The notes under the pieces were generated by a model. That model was not told the DNA's origin. It saw only the letters and a program-made list of their open reading frames with translations, and did no database searches. From an uncultured Victivallales bacterium (GTDB taxonomy: Bacteria > Verrucomicrobiota > Lentisphaeria > Victivallales > UBA1829): DNA of 64,000 nt. Numbering within the stretch: the first letter of the stretch is position 1; each line of letters starts with the position of its first letter. A program made the translations under genes and the position numbers. Positions 52,501-59,881 of this stretch are shown here, one piece after another. The DNA lies in the NCBI GenBank assembly GCA_944391115.1, contig CALXSJ010000015.1, positions 30,656-94,655 on the forward strand, in the 5' to 3' direction.

Positions 52501-53333
52501 TCTATCCGCTCTGGCTTCCGCGCGGAAGTGCCGAGCTCTCCGTGGAATTCGACGGGGATCCGCGGGCGGAAATCACCGGATTTTACGGTGCGCGCGAGAC
52601 GGTGCGCCGGACGGGCTCCGGCGTTTCCGTGCGGATCTCGGAATTCCCGCTCTATCTGAGCAGCGTGCGGAAAGTGAAGACGATCCGGATCGTCCGGCGG
52701 GAGACGCCTCCCCGCGTGACGCCGGAGAAGGTGCAGAGCGTCGACCCGCTCCGTTCGGTCGCAAACGTCCTTCTGATGGAGGGCATGGACGGACGGCTCG
52801 CCTCTCCCTGGCGGACGCCGGGCCGTTTCGTTCTCCGCGATTCCCGCGATTGTCTGGAGCTTGAGCTGCTTCCGCCTCCCGCGGGAAAGAAGATTCCGCC
52901 GACGGTCGCGGAGTATGTCAATATCGCCTTCCGCCGTCCCGTTCCCCTGAAGGGAAAACCGTCCAGTCTCGGGATTGAAATTTTCGGCAACTCCTCATGG
53001 GCGCGCATTTTCTTCGTTCTCATCGATTCCAGGGGGCAGACGTTCATTTCCAGCGGCGAGGGATACGGAAGTGACGGAAGAGCGCTCTCCTATGTCAATT
53101 TCGACGGATGGGGAACGATCCAGTTCCCGTTCACATCGGCCTCCCGCGTCCGCCTGAGCGAGGTGAATGCTTCCGGCGGCGTATGGAAGGCGGACGGCGA
53201 CGGCGTTCCCGTCTATCCCGTCAGCGTTGCGGGCCTGGCTGTGGCGATGCCCCGCCATGCGGCGGATCTGAACCGTCTGGTTCCCGTTGCAGACTGTAAA
53301 ATCCGTCTGCGCAATTTCGTTGCATTCGAATAA
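49557..53333 (+). CDS. large exported multidomain carbohydrate-active-like protein
   Basis: The 1258-residue product starts with a signal peptide (MMISCRSFLVVLAEWLLLSG, cleavage about AFA|M). Beta-rich regions fill residues 20-680, with a jelly-roll-like strand pattern (LEFEFRFPKG, KARLRSSGNGSALFI). A TIM-barrel-like part spans about 690-960 (LKKAGIRRITAAFLNTDER, ALIFHESYGGP, IRLVMGNSASS, DFLGSEAVGRF, VEACYEWVGHIDRE), resembling clan GH-A enzymes. A C-terminal beta domain ends it. HESYGG and ACYEW hold candidate acids at strand ends. I cannot assign a family. AAAGGA precedes the start. Third gene of the operon. Confidence 0.8.
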   Translation: MMISCRSFLVVLAEWLLLSGAFAMEFSHTGKKAEKVWSVPSARSLEFEFRFPKGGKGNLRLERRGGQETGRAIASFTILPGYCRPSVFFGATGKISAYPNRFWRDLGFYEGLPADQWIKARLRSSGNGSALFIRNGENWHEGAFLPFSGETKELSMILDGTVDVRHFTDSEPAAEFPVHVLEVPEGGTAVVSFQTGRGGATLDLSFRDGTEKRLQFIPASDYASVPVKEKKKTVWRRREIPDAYFRTEGLNIKHFIRPDYRFYGSKKRAERIEGFLSLPGASERETELRFLPEDAGTSVWLDGRFAGVFSGRKLAKIVLRLPADGRRGTLAAGKAAEKTRFLTLETGKQNQVERAELKLREKLPEFLKADGTFLRIARHKEFTRPQQELDAYLSRSAFSGMPESFLYSVPSRQYWKAHILAALDPDPAKSPILTARLTRYRLGGVGDAVADASIDLSKSPRRIVGKAAVGGKLLDVALYEVRLPVGEIQDYLFVKKGKLGSLGTPYLDFELLGPLGKAGILWDFSRKPGAEKSGALVFGAALEAAPAEMELEQSVPGLIFADADPRRAPVRVTAAEGGKYQVKAVVGTIDGKMIRENTFPLELKAGETVRKELDLRMPSEGYYDLALSLLDSRGRELVLHRASFAELGKDTRKAGLESPYSGWWFGPHHNGTADPAVAGPMLKKAGIRRITAAFLNTDERRLAPWKLTLTQIPWFHDIIRKRIPLAEKIRLYEAEVRKTIAAYPSCGSALIFHESYGGPVPPRLYGGTAQPLPARNRAALEKLFETGCAVARMFREKFPQIRLVMGNSASSTAIADAMLGMKFPKELFDFLGSEAVGRFCLPELFQESGGPHGAWFLREIGRMHGYPQPVEACYEWVGHIDRELTRGERAAWCVRDALLAHAYGFGNIPLGTLYDVEDSYFNTQWGGGAMCRRYPLLYPKPVYVAAAAMTKALDNARFVRRVPTGSLTVYAMEFAEKDGRFVYPLWLPRGSAELSVEFDGDPRAEITGFYGARETVRRTGSGVSVRISEFPLYLSSVRKVKTIRIVRRETPPRVTPEKVQSVDPLRSVANVLLMEGMDGRLASPWRTPGRFVLRDSRDCLELELLPPPAGKKIPPTVAEYVNIAFRRPVPLKGKPSSLGIEIFGNSSWARIFFVLIDSRGQTFISSGEGYGSDGRALSYVNFDGWGTIQFPFTSASRVRLSEVNASGGVWKADGDGVPVYPVSVAGLAVAMPRHAADLNRLVPVADCKIRLRNFVAFE

Positions 53334-53365
53334 TTTTGCAATAAGAACAAGAAAAGGAGAAGAAC

Positions 53366-53944
53366 ATGAAAACATTTGCTCTTGCCGTTCTGACGCTCTG
53401 CGGAACTCTCGGCGCGGCCGAGGCTGAAATCCGTCCCCAGCCGCTTTTCGGAAATGACTTTTCCGCTGTGGCGCCCGGCGCACGCCCCCCCTATCTCCAG
53501 AAAGGAGAGGCCGTGAAGGAAGCGGACGGCAACGTCTACATGAAAATCCCCGCGAAAAGCTATGCTGTCCTGAATCACAGCACAATCTTTTACCAGTATG
53601 GCGGAAAGAACTGGAAAAACTACCGCCTCTCCTTCCGGTTCCGTTATGACGGCACGCTGCATTTCAGCACCTCCTTCCGTGGCGGCGGAGTCAATTTCAC
53701 GGCAAAAAACGCCACCTACTTCAATCATGGGACGAAGACTACGAAAAAAGTGGATTTCGCCGTTCCGCTGGAACCGGGAAAGTGGCACACGTGCTCCATT
53801 GATGTCCTGGAAAAGGAGATGAAGCTTGCGGTGGACGGAAAACCGCTTCTGACACAGGCGATTCCGAAGGACCGCGGTGCAGTCAATTTCGGCGTGCATC
53901 AGCCGCTGGATCTGGATGATCTTTTCGTCGTTGCCGTTGAATGA
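53366..53944 (+). CDS. exported jelly-roll (concanavalin-like) protein
   Basis: A 192-residue exported protein with a signal peptide (cleavage about AEA|E, residue 20). The mature chain is a single beta-sandwich in the style of LamG or DUF1080 domains: NDFSAVAPGARPPY, NYRLSFRFRYDGTLHFSTSF, KWHTCSIDVLEKEMKLAVDG and DLDDLFVVAVE are its strands. No catalytic residues are obvious. Such small domains usually bind sugars or the surface of the substrate. It lies 32 bp after the 1258-residue gene and 42 bp before the esterase, in the same operon. Confidence 0.72.
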   Translation: MKTFALAVLTLCGTLGAAEAEIRPQPLFGNDFSAVAPGARPPYLQKGEAVKEADGNVYMKIPAKSYAVLNHSTIFYQYGGKNWKNYRLSFRFRYDGTLHFSTSFRGGGVNFTAKNATYFNHGTKTTKKVDFAVPLEPGKWHTCSIDVLEKEMKLAVDGKPLLTQAIPKDRGAVNFGVHQPLDLDDLFVVAVE

Positions 53945-53986
53945 GCCTGTGCAGTGCAGAAGATCGGAAAACAAGGAGATCGGAAT

Positions 53987-55276
53987 ATGTCGATTTGCAG
54001 ATGCGTTATGTTTTGCGCTCTCTTCCTGTGCGGGATTTCGCTGCATGCCACACCAGTGACCGAGGTGCATGCGCAGGATCCGCTTAAAAACCGCAAGCCC
54101 GGTGAAGAGGTCCGTTTTACCGTGAAGGCGATGGAGGACGGCAAGCTGCTGAAAAACGGCGTGCTGGAGATTTCCATTCAGGAAAACGGCATCCCGGCAA
54201 AAAAGATCGAGCTTGATCTGGCGGAGGGAAATCCCCGGGAAATCACGGCGTCCATGCGGAAAAGCGGATTCCTCACCTGCCGCACCTGGGCATACCGGGC
54301 TCCGGGGAAAAAGATCGCTTACGTCTACGGCCGGGACACCGTGCCGTTTGAGCCGGAGAAGCTGACAGCGGACGTTGCCGCACCGGCTGATTTCGACGCT
54401 TTCTGGGAGAAAGTTTTCCGGAACGCTCTGGAGACTCCTCCGGATTTCCAGCTGAAGACGCTGACGCAGGGCGTGCCGAAGACGCATACGGCATATCTCC
54501 TGAGCTTTGCGCTGGGAAAGGAGCGCATGTACGGCTTCCTGAGCGTTCCGTCCGGCTCCGCGCAGGCGAAATATCCCGCCGTTCTCCGCATTCCCGGGGC
54601 GGGTCCGGGGTTCACCGCGCCGCGGTTCCAGCCCGGTGTCATCACGCTCCAGATGAACATCCACTGCATCGATCCTTCCGACAAGACCTTTTTCCGGAGC
54701 GAATATGCGAAAATTGACAAGCCGCGTCCCTATCAGGCCAGGAATGCCGCCGTCCCGGAAAAATATTATCTCGCGCGGGTTGTTCCCGGACTCTGCCGAG
54801 CGGTCGATTATCTGGCGGCGCGGCCTGACTGGAACGGCAGATCGCTGGTGGCTGCGGGGAGCAGTCAGGGCGGCGCGCTTTCCCTGATGTGCGCGGCTTT
54901 TTCCGGAAAGATCACAGCGGTTTCCGCCTCCATTCCCGCCTTCGGGGACCAGAACGGGCGTTTTTCCGCCCGTGCGCCCGGCTGGCCGAATCTCTACAGT
55001 GTCATGGTGCGTTTTGAAAAACAGCTTCCGGATGCGGAGAGGAAGAGAATCTGCGGCTATTTCGATCTCGTCAACTTTGTGCCGAAGATCAAGGCCCCCG
55101 TCAATATGAACTGCGGCGCGATCGACATCGTCTGTCCCCCGCATTCGGTTTATGCCGTCTACAACCGGATCACCGCTCCGAAGGAGATGCTGCTGATGCA
55201 GGGGACCTCCCACATGGTCAGCCGCGAGGGCAGTTTGAAAAATGAAGCATTCATGAAAAAGGATTTTGCAAAATGA
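53987..55276 (+). CDS. acetyl xylan esterase-like alpha/beta hydrolase (CE7/AXE1 type)
   Basis: A 429-residue exported esterase probably removing acetyl groups from polysaccharide. The signal peptide ends about LHA|T (residue 22). After a beta-rich N-terminal domain (about 30-110), the AXE1-like hydrolase begins FDAFWEKVFRNAL. It continues with RMYGFLSVPSG, then the nucleophile GSSQGG (about 290), the acid in NCGAIDIVCPPH (about 385), and the His in GTSHMVS (about 410). The start at 53987 follows AAGGAG. It overlaps the DUF4838 gene start by 4 bases, so the two are translationally coupled. Family call good; acetyl specificity is inferred. Confidence 0.88.
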   Translation: MSICRCVMFCALFLCGISLHATPVTEVHAQDPLKNRKPGEEVRFTVKAMEDGKLLKNGVLEISIQENGIPAKKIELDLAEGNPREITASMRKSGFLTCRTWAYRAPGKKIAYVYGRDTVPFEPEKLTADVAAPADFDAFWEKVFRNALETPPDFQLKTLTQGVPKTHTAYLLSFALGKERMYGFLSVPSGSAQAKYPAVLRIPGAGPGFTAPRFQPGVITLQMNIHCIDPSDKTFFRSEYAKIDKPRPYQARNAAVPEKYYLARVVPGLCRAVDYLAARPDWNGRSLVAAGSSQGGALSLMCAAFSGKITAVSASIPAFGDQNGRFSARAPGWPNLYSVMVRFEKQLPDAERKRICGYFDLVNFVPKIKAPVNMNCGAIDIVCPPHSVYAVYNRITAPKEMLLMQGTSHMVSREGSLKNEAFMKKDFAK

Positions 55277-57669
55277 AAAGGTTCTGCATCCTGTTCGCAT
55301 GCCTGATGGCACTGCCGCTGTGCGCGCACTTCCGAAATACCGGATATCTGTATAAAGACGGCGAGCCGCAGGGGGCGATTTATCTCCCCGCGCTCCGGAA
55401 CGGCGGACCGGTCCTGTTTGCCGTGCAGGAACTCCGTGAACATCTTCAGGCAATGTGCGGAACGCCGCCGCCCGTCTGTTTCGCCGTGCAGAAATGGGCG
55501 CCCGGCATTCATCTGGAAGTGAGGCCGGAAAAACTCTGGAAGGGAAAGCAGTCCGCGCAGGCCTTCATCCTGATCGAGAGCGGGAGCACGGTGCGGATTC
55601 AGGGAAACACGGAGACCGCGGTGCTTTACGGCGTCTACCAGTATCTGGAACAGCTCGGCTGCCGCTGGTTCACGCCCGGCGCGGTCGGGACGCATATTCC
55701 GAAGCGGAAGGATATCCTCATCGGGCGTTCCCGCAAAAGCCATTCTCCGCGCTTCATCAGCAGGGAGATGGACCTCGGGTCCTGGCATGACGCGCACTTC
55801 AATGCAAAAAATTTCAACCGCCTGACCGGACGGATTCATCAGGATTACGATCTCTGGCTGATCCGGAACCGCCTCCATTTCCACCGTGCGATTCACAGCG
55901 GCCATCTGTTCAATTTCCCCGTGGAGGGGCGGGGCGGGGGACACGGGCTCCAGGTGAACGTGCTGCGCGGCGTGGACATGAAAAAGAATCCGGAACGCTT
56001 TCCCCTTGTCACCGTGAACGGGGAGCAGAAACGGATCCTGTCCGGCGGGCAGATCTGCTTCTCCGATCCGCGCAACCGGGAAGCTGCCGTGAACCATGTG
56101 CTCGCATGGTATGCGAAATATGATGCGGAACGGGAGAAACGGGTCACCGATCTGGATGAGGTCTCCGGCGTCTGCGCCGATCTGAGCCTTGCGGACTGCC
56201 TGGGGCTCTGCGAATGCCCGCAATGCCGGAAAATCGCAGGGGACGGGCCGTTCGCCAATGACCGCCTGGTCTGGAATTTCATGAATTACGTCGCATCGGA
56301 AATTGCGAAAAAGCGCCCGGATGCGGCGATCAGCTTCTTTGTCCCGTATTCGGGCTCCGGACTGCGCCAGCCTCCGCCGGACGTCCGCATTCAGCCGAAC
56401 ATCGTTCCGATCACCTGCCGGACCGAAGCCGTTATCATGGGGAAGCATTATCCGTTCAACACCACGTTTTACGAGGATATCACCGCCATCCGGAAACAGG
56501 GGGCGGTGAACATGCAGAACTACGACTATCTGCTCTATGAGACGACGCCGCAGCCCCTGAACATTCTGGATGTCGCCGTCCAGTATGAGAAACTCGGATA
56601 CAAACGCTATCATGTCGAGGTGATGCAGCGCAATGAACAGGCATGGCCCATTCTCTGGAGTCTCGCGCAGTTCGCCTGGAACGGCAGGCGGAACCCCTAT
56701 GAGTATCTGGACGAATTCTGCCGCGTCTATTACGGACTTGCCGGCCAGCAGGTTCTTGACGTGATGAATTTCTACAACCCGAAACTGCGCAAGTTCAGCC
56801 GGATTGAACTGGGCAGCATCGAAGTCACGCACCGGATGCTGCCGGACAATCTGATCCGGCGCGGCCGCCGTCTGCTTGACGATGCCGCCAATCAGGTGAC
56901 CGGCGTCGAGCTGGAGCGCCTCAAGCGTTTCCGCATGACATTTGAGATGCAGGCGCGCGCGGCGGAACTTTACCGCGCTCTCTGCACGAATCTGAATGAG
57001 CGGACGAAGGAAAGCGATGAGCACTTCCGGCGTCTTTCTGCGGATTATCTCAAATACTGGGCGGACAACGATCTTGATGAAACCTGTTCTCCGTCGCTCC
57101 TTGCATTCATGCGCCGGGTGATTGCTTCCGGCGACTTGTCGAAGGCGAAGGCGAAGGGGCGTCCGGAGCTGAAGGATGAAAAGACGCGCCTCCGGGAGGC
57201 GTTTGCCGGCGCCGCCGTGCCGGAAAAGACGGAAGGACTCTTTTTTCTGCCGGAAAACTGGAAATTCCGCGCCGATCCGAATGAAATCGGGCTGAAGGAG
57301 AAATATGAATCCGTTGCGCTGGACGATTCGCGGGGCTGGCAGTTCATTTCCACGTGGAACTGTTTCGAGCCGCAGGGATACGCGTTTCTGAATGGAAGCT
57401 TCTGGTACCGCTGCCGCTTCAAGGCTCCTCCGATGCCGGAAGGGAAGAAAATCATTCTCCGGATCGGTTCCATTGACGACTGCGGCGACATCTATTTCAA
57501 CGGCGTGCAGGTTGCTTCGCGCCGTCCGATCAGCGACTGGGACAAGTCCATTGCCGCGGACGTGACGAAACTCTGGCGTCCGGAAGGGGAAAATGTGATC
57601 GCCGTGCACGGTCACGACTCCTACGGAGCGGGCGGAATCTGGCGGCCCTCCGTGATTTACGCGGAATGA
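55273..57669 (+). CDS. exported DUF4838 protein with C-terminal sugar-binding beta domain
   Basis: A 798-residue protein with a short signal peptide (MKRFCILFACLMALPLCA). The N-terminal alpha/beta domain (VQELREHLQAMCG, then LYGVYQYLEQLGCRWFTPG) precedes the DUF4838 barrel, which has LSLADCLGLCECPQC, the acidic/Cys signature of the family. At about 660-798 it adds a jelly-roll domain like the GH2 sugar-binding domain (GSFWYRCRFKAP, then IDDCGDIYFNGVQVASR and RPEGENVIAVHGHD), absent from the paralogue at 40571. Last gene of the six-gene operon, followed by a strong terminator. Likely an exo-acting uronic acid or hexosamine glycosidase (inference). Confidence 0.83.
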   Translation: MKRFCILFACLMALPLCAHFRNTGYLYKDGEPQGAIYLPALRNGGPVLFAVQELREHLQAMCGTPPPVCFAVQKWAPGIHLEVRPEKLWKGKQSAQAFILIESGSTVRIQGNTETAVLYGVYQYLEQLGCRWFTPGAVGTHIPKRKDILIGRSRKSHSPRFISREMDLGSWHDAHFNAKNFNRLTGRIHQDYDLWLIRNRLHFHRAIHSGHLFNFPVEGRGGGHGLQVNVLRGVDMKKNPERFPLVTVNGEQKRILSGGQICFSDPRNREAAVNHVLAWYAKYDAEREKRVTDLDEVSGVCADLSLADCLGLCECPQCRKIAGDGPFANDRLVWNFMNYVASEIAKKRPDAAISFFVPYSGSGLRQPPPDVRIQPNIVPITCRTEAVIMGKHYPFNTTFYEDITAIRKQGAVNMQNYDYLLYETTPQPLNILDVAVQYEKLGYKRYHVEVMQRNEQAWPILWSLAQFAWNGRRNPYEYLDEFCRVYYGLAGQQVLDVMNFYNPKLRKFSRIELGSIEVTHRMLPDNLIRRGRRLLDDAANQVTGVELERLKRFRMTFEMQARAAELYRALCTNLNERTKESDEHFRRLSADYLKYWADNDLDETCSPSLLAFMRRVIASGDLSKAKAKGRPELKDEKTRLREAFAGAAVPEKTEGLFFLPENWKFRADPNEIGLKEKYESVALDDSRGWQFISTWNCFEPQGYAFLNGSFWYRCRFKAPPMPEGKKIILRIGSIDDCGDIYFNGVQVASRRPISDWDKSIAADVTKLWRPEGENVIAVHGHDSYGAGGIWRPSVIYAE

Positions 57670-57716
57670 CCGGATGCACCCTCCCGCGGAGGGAGGGAAT
57701 GCAGGGAAAAGCCCCA

Positions 57717-57747
57717 GAAAAAAAGCCCCGCTTCGACGGGGCTTTTT
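57717..57747. terminator. bidirectional terminator between the DUF4838 operon and the GH16 gene
   Basis: AAAAGCCCCG (57721-57730), a 6-base loop and CGGGGCTTTT (57737-57746), with an A-run on the left side. Confidence 0.93.
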
Positions 57748-57762
57748 CTGTATTGGTGCGGA

Positions 57763-58584
57763 TCAGATTTCCTGCGCATCGAAGACGCGGACGTAATCAA
57801 CCTCGAAATATTCCGGAAAGACGATTTGTTTCAGAAGCGGATCGGGACCCGGATTCGTGAAGTCGCGGTATCCCATGGGTTCCGTCGTGATGAGAAGGAA
57901 CTGCTCCACATTGGAGACCGGGCCTTCCACGCGGTTCACCTCTTCGCCGTCCGCATAGAAGACGTAGCCCGCGCTGCTCCAGTCCACGCCGAAACGGTGC
58001 CATCCGTCCGGGGTGTCCTTCAGAATGAATTTGCGGTGTCCGGATCCTTTCCCGTCTGTTCCGTATCCATCCCAGATGTTGCCGCAGCGTATTTTTCCTT
58101 CCGTCGGATAATCCTGGCTTTCCATGATGTCGCATTCCACGCCGCACTGAGCCGCATCAGGGTGTGCGCCGATCGACGGCGACTGCAGCCAGAAGGCAGT
58201 CCACCATCCCGCCTGCCTGTTCAGGCGGCAGCGGATTTCATAGTAGCCGAATTTGTGAAGGAACCTCTGTTTCTGATAGCCGCCGAACGGCCAGAATCCT
58301 TCTTCCGGCCGGGGCAGATCATAGGTCAGCGATCCTGTCTGAAGCTGCGCGGAGCAGTACTGGCCGTCCCGTTCGATGAGGTGAATCCGCAGATGGCTCT
58401 GTCCGTCGAGTTCGACGCCTTCCTCCGTGAAAGCCGGAAAGCGTTTTCCCCAGAAATGAAGCCGGAAGTCCCATTTGCTCCGGTCCAGTTCCCGTCCGTC
58501 GAACTCGTCGTTCCAGATCAGTTTCCATTTCTTCCCGTCGGGAAGCAGACTTGCCGTGTGCTGTTCCAACTTGAATTCCTGCAT
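57763..58584 (-). CDS. glycoside hydrolase family 16 protein, no signal peptide
   Basis: A 273-residue beta-glucanase/agarase/carrageenase-type enzyme of GH16. The jelly roll opens KLIWNDEFDGRELDRSKWDF. The active-site line is GVECDIMES, giving nucleophile Glu150, Asp152 and acid/base Glu155 (family pattern ExDxxE). WWTAFWLQSPS and FILKDTPDGWHRFGVDW follow the family closely. No signal peptide is present, which is unusual because most GH16 enzymes are exported; an intracellular substrate or missed leader is possible. The start at 58584 follows AAAGGAG; the longer frame to 58698 reads into the promoter. Divergent from an AraC gene. Confidence 0.92.
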   Translation of the reverse strand: MQEFKLEQHTASLLPDGKKWKLIWNDEFDGRELDRSKWDFRLHFWGKRFPAFTEEGVELDGQSHLRIHLIERDGQYCSAQLQTGSLTYDLPRPEEGFWPFGGYQKQRFLHKFGYYEIRCRLNRQAGWWTAFWLQSPSIGAHPDAAQCGVECDIMESQDYPTEGKIRCGNIWDGYGTDGKGSGHRKFILKDTPDGWHRFGVDWSSAGYVFYADGEEVNRVEGPVSNVEQFLLITTEPMGYRDFTNPGPDPLLKQIVFPEYFEVDYVRVFDAQEI

Positions 58585-58713
58585 GGTTTTCTCCTTTGGC
58601 GGTTCCGTTTCCGGCACTCCGGAAAAGTCCGGCGGAGCGAAATGCCGCGTTTCCGGATGCTGCGGGTGGTGTCCGCCGGTTTCGGTTTTCTCTCCCAAGA
58701 TACGGCGGATTGC

Positions 58714-58780
58714 TTGAAAAAACAGTTCCCGGCGTTATTTTTATATATGAAATAATAAAAAAATATATGAAATTATAAAA
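58714..58780 (+). promoter_or_regulatory. promoter and direct-repeat operator of the AraC gene
   Basis: TTGAAA (58714-58719), a 16-base spacer and TATTTT (58736-58741). Then ATATATGAAATAATAAAA (58743-58760) and a copy with one change (58763-58780), 20 bp apart. The second copy ends directly at the ATG, where no ribosome site exists. Confidence 0.6.
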
Positions 58781-59695
58781 ATGAAGCATCTGGAAGATCT
58801 CTCCGTTTTCACTTGCAGGAAGGCAAAACTTCTGTATGCGGATCCACCCTCGATGATCTCGAACGCGGGACGCCATCGTTCAATCCGCGAATGCGTCTGC
58901 TGCCATCCTCCGCTGCTGAAGCAGCCGCTTTACTGCCGTTATGTCTCCCGGAGTGTTCTGGACGACTATTTTTTCCAGCGGCGGCTCCGTCAGAAATTTC
59001 TCTCGCTGGAGTATGTTTTTGAAGGATCGATTCATGTCCGGAGCGGGGAGGAGGCCTGGCTTCTGGAAGCGGGCGATCTCCTGCTGATGCATCCCGGACG
59101 GAGGAGCGGGCTGCTGCATCTGCCGGGAAGCTCCTGCCGGAAATCCGGAATGATTCTCGGGGGCGGCCGCCTGGAGGAGATATTGCGTCTTCTGAATCTG
59201 GAAAATGTCCGCTGTCTGCATTTCCCCGATTCCGGACGGATGGAAAATTTTCTGGAGCGGCTCTGCCGGGCTCTGCGTGCGGTCCGTGCTCCGGGCGGAT
59301 GCGAGCGCGTGTCCGGCATTGTATTCGAGCTCCTGAGCGTGATTGCAAATTCGGATGTCTCCCGGCGGATCTCCCCCGAGGCTCTGCGCATTCGGGAGCA
59401 TCTTGAGCGGCATCTGGCGGAAAAAATGAACATGAACCGTCTTGCGGCGGATTTCGGAATGAGTCTTCCCACGTTCAACAGATGTTTCCGCGAGGCGTTC
59501 CGGATGACGCCCTGCCGTTATCTGCTGGAACAGCGGATTCTTTCAGCGCGCAGACTTCTTGCCGAGACCCCGATGCGGATCAAGGAGATTGCGGAGAAGA
59601 CGGGATTTCAGAATCAGCTTTATTTTTCCGCCGCGTTCCGGAAAGCCTGCGGCATGTCGCCGGAAGCGTGGCGGCGTTATGCCGTCCGGGGATAA
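58781..59695 (+). CDS. AraC family transcriptional regulator
   Basis: A 304-residue regulator, probably of the divergent GH16 gene. Residues about 60-120 form the cupin sensor (KFLSLEYVFEGSIHVRSGEE, then WLLEAGDLLLMHPG). The C-terminal part has both helix-turn-helix units, MNRLAADFGMSLPTFNRCF and MRIKEIAEKTGFQNQLYFSA, and ends AFRKACGMSPEAWRRYAV. The ATG at 58781 is preceded by repeat DNA without a ribosome site; an alternative ATG lies at 58853, but the extra N-terminal segment reads normally. It has its own promoter. Monocistronic, with no clear terminator. Confidence 0.92.
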   Translation: MKHLEDLSVFTCRKAKLLYADPPSMISNAGRHRSIRECVCCHPPLLKQPLYCRYVSRSVLDDYFFQRRLRQKFLSLEYVFEGSIHVRSGEEAWLLEAGDLLLMHPGRRSGLLHLPGSSCRKSGMILGGGRLEEILRLLNLENVRCLHFPDSGRMENFLERLCRALRAVRAPGGCERVSGIVFELLSVIANSDVSRRISPEALRIREHLERHLAEKMNMNRLAADFGMSLPTFNRCFREAFRMTPCRYLLEQRILSARRLLAETPMRIKEIAEKTGFQNQLYFSAAFRKACGMSPEAWRRYAVRG

Positions 59696-59785
59696 GCGGG
59701 ATTTTTTCTCCGGATTCTGTTTTCCGCCGGATTCCGGAGATTGTCAGGGCTTCGGAAGTTCTTTCTCCTATTTTGCTTTCCGGCA

Positions 59786-59813
59786 TGGACAAATCACTTT
59801 TCCGGAGTATATT
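59786..59813 (+). promoter_or_regulatory. promoter of proB-miaB
   Basis: TGGACA (59786-59791), a 16-base spacer and TATATT (59808-59813), about 70 bases before the proB start. Confidence 0.65.
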
Positions 59814-59881
59814 ACACCCCTTGAAACTCCGGCGCGGACGCCCGCGAACACACGGAACGCTCAATCAACGGGAATTAGGAA

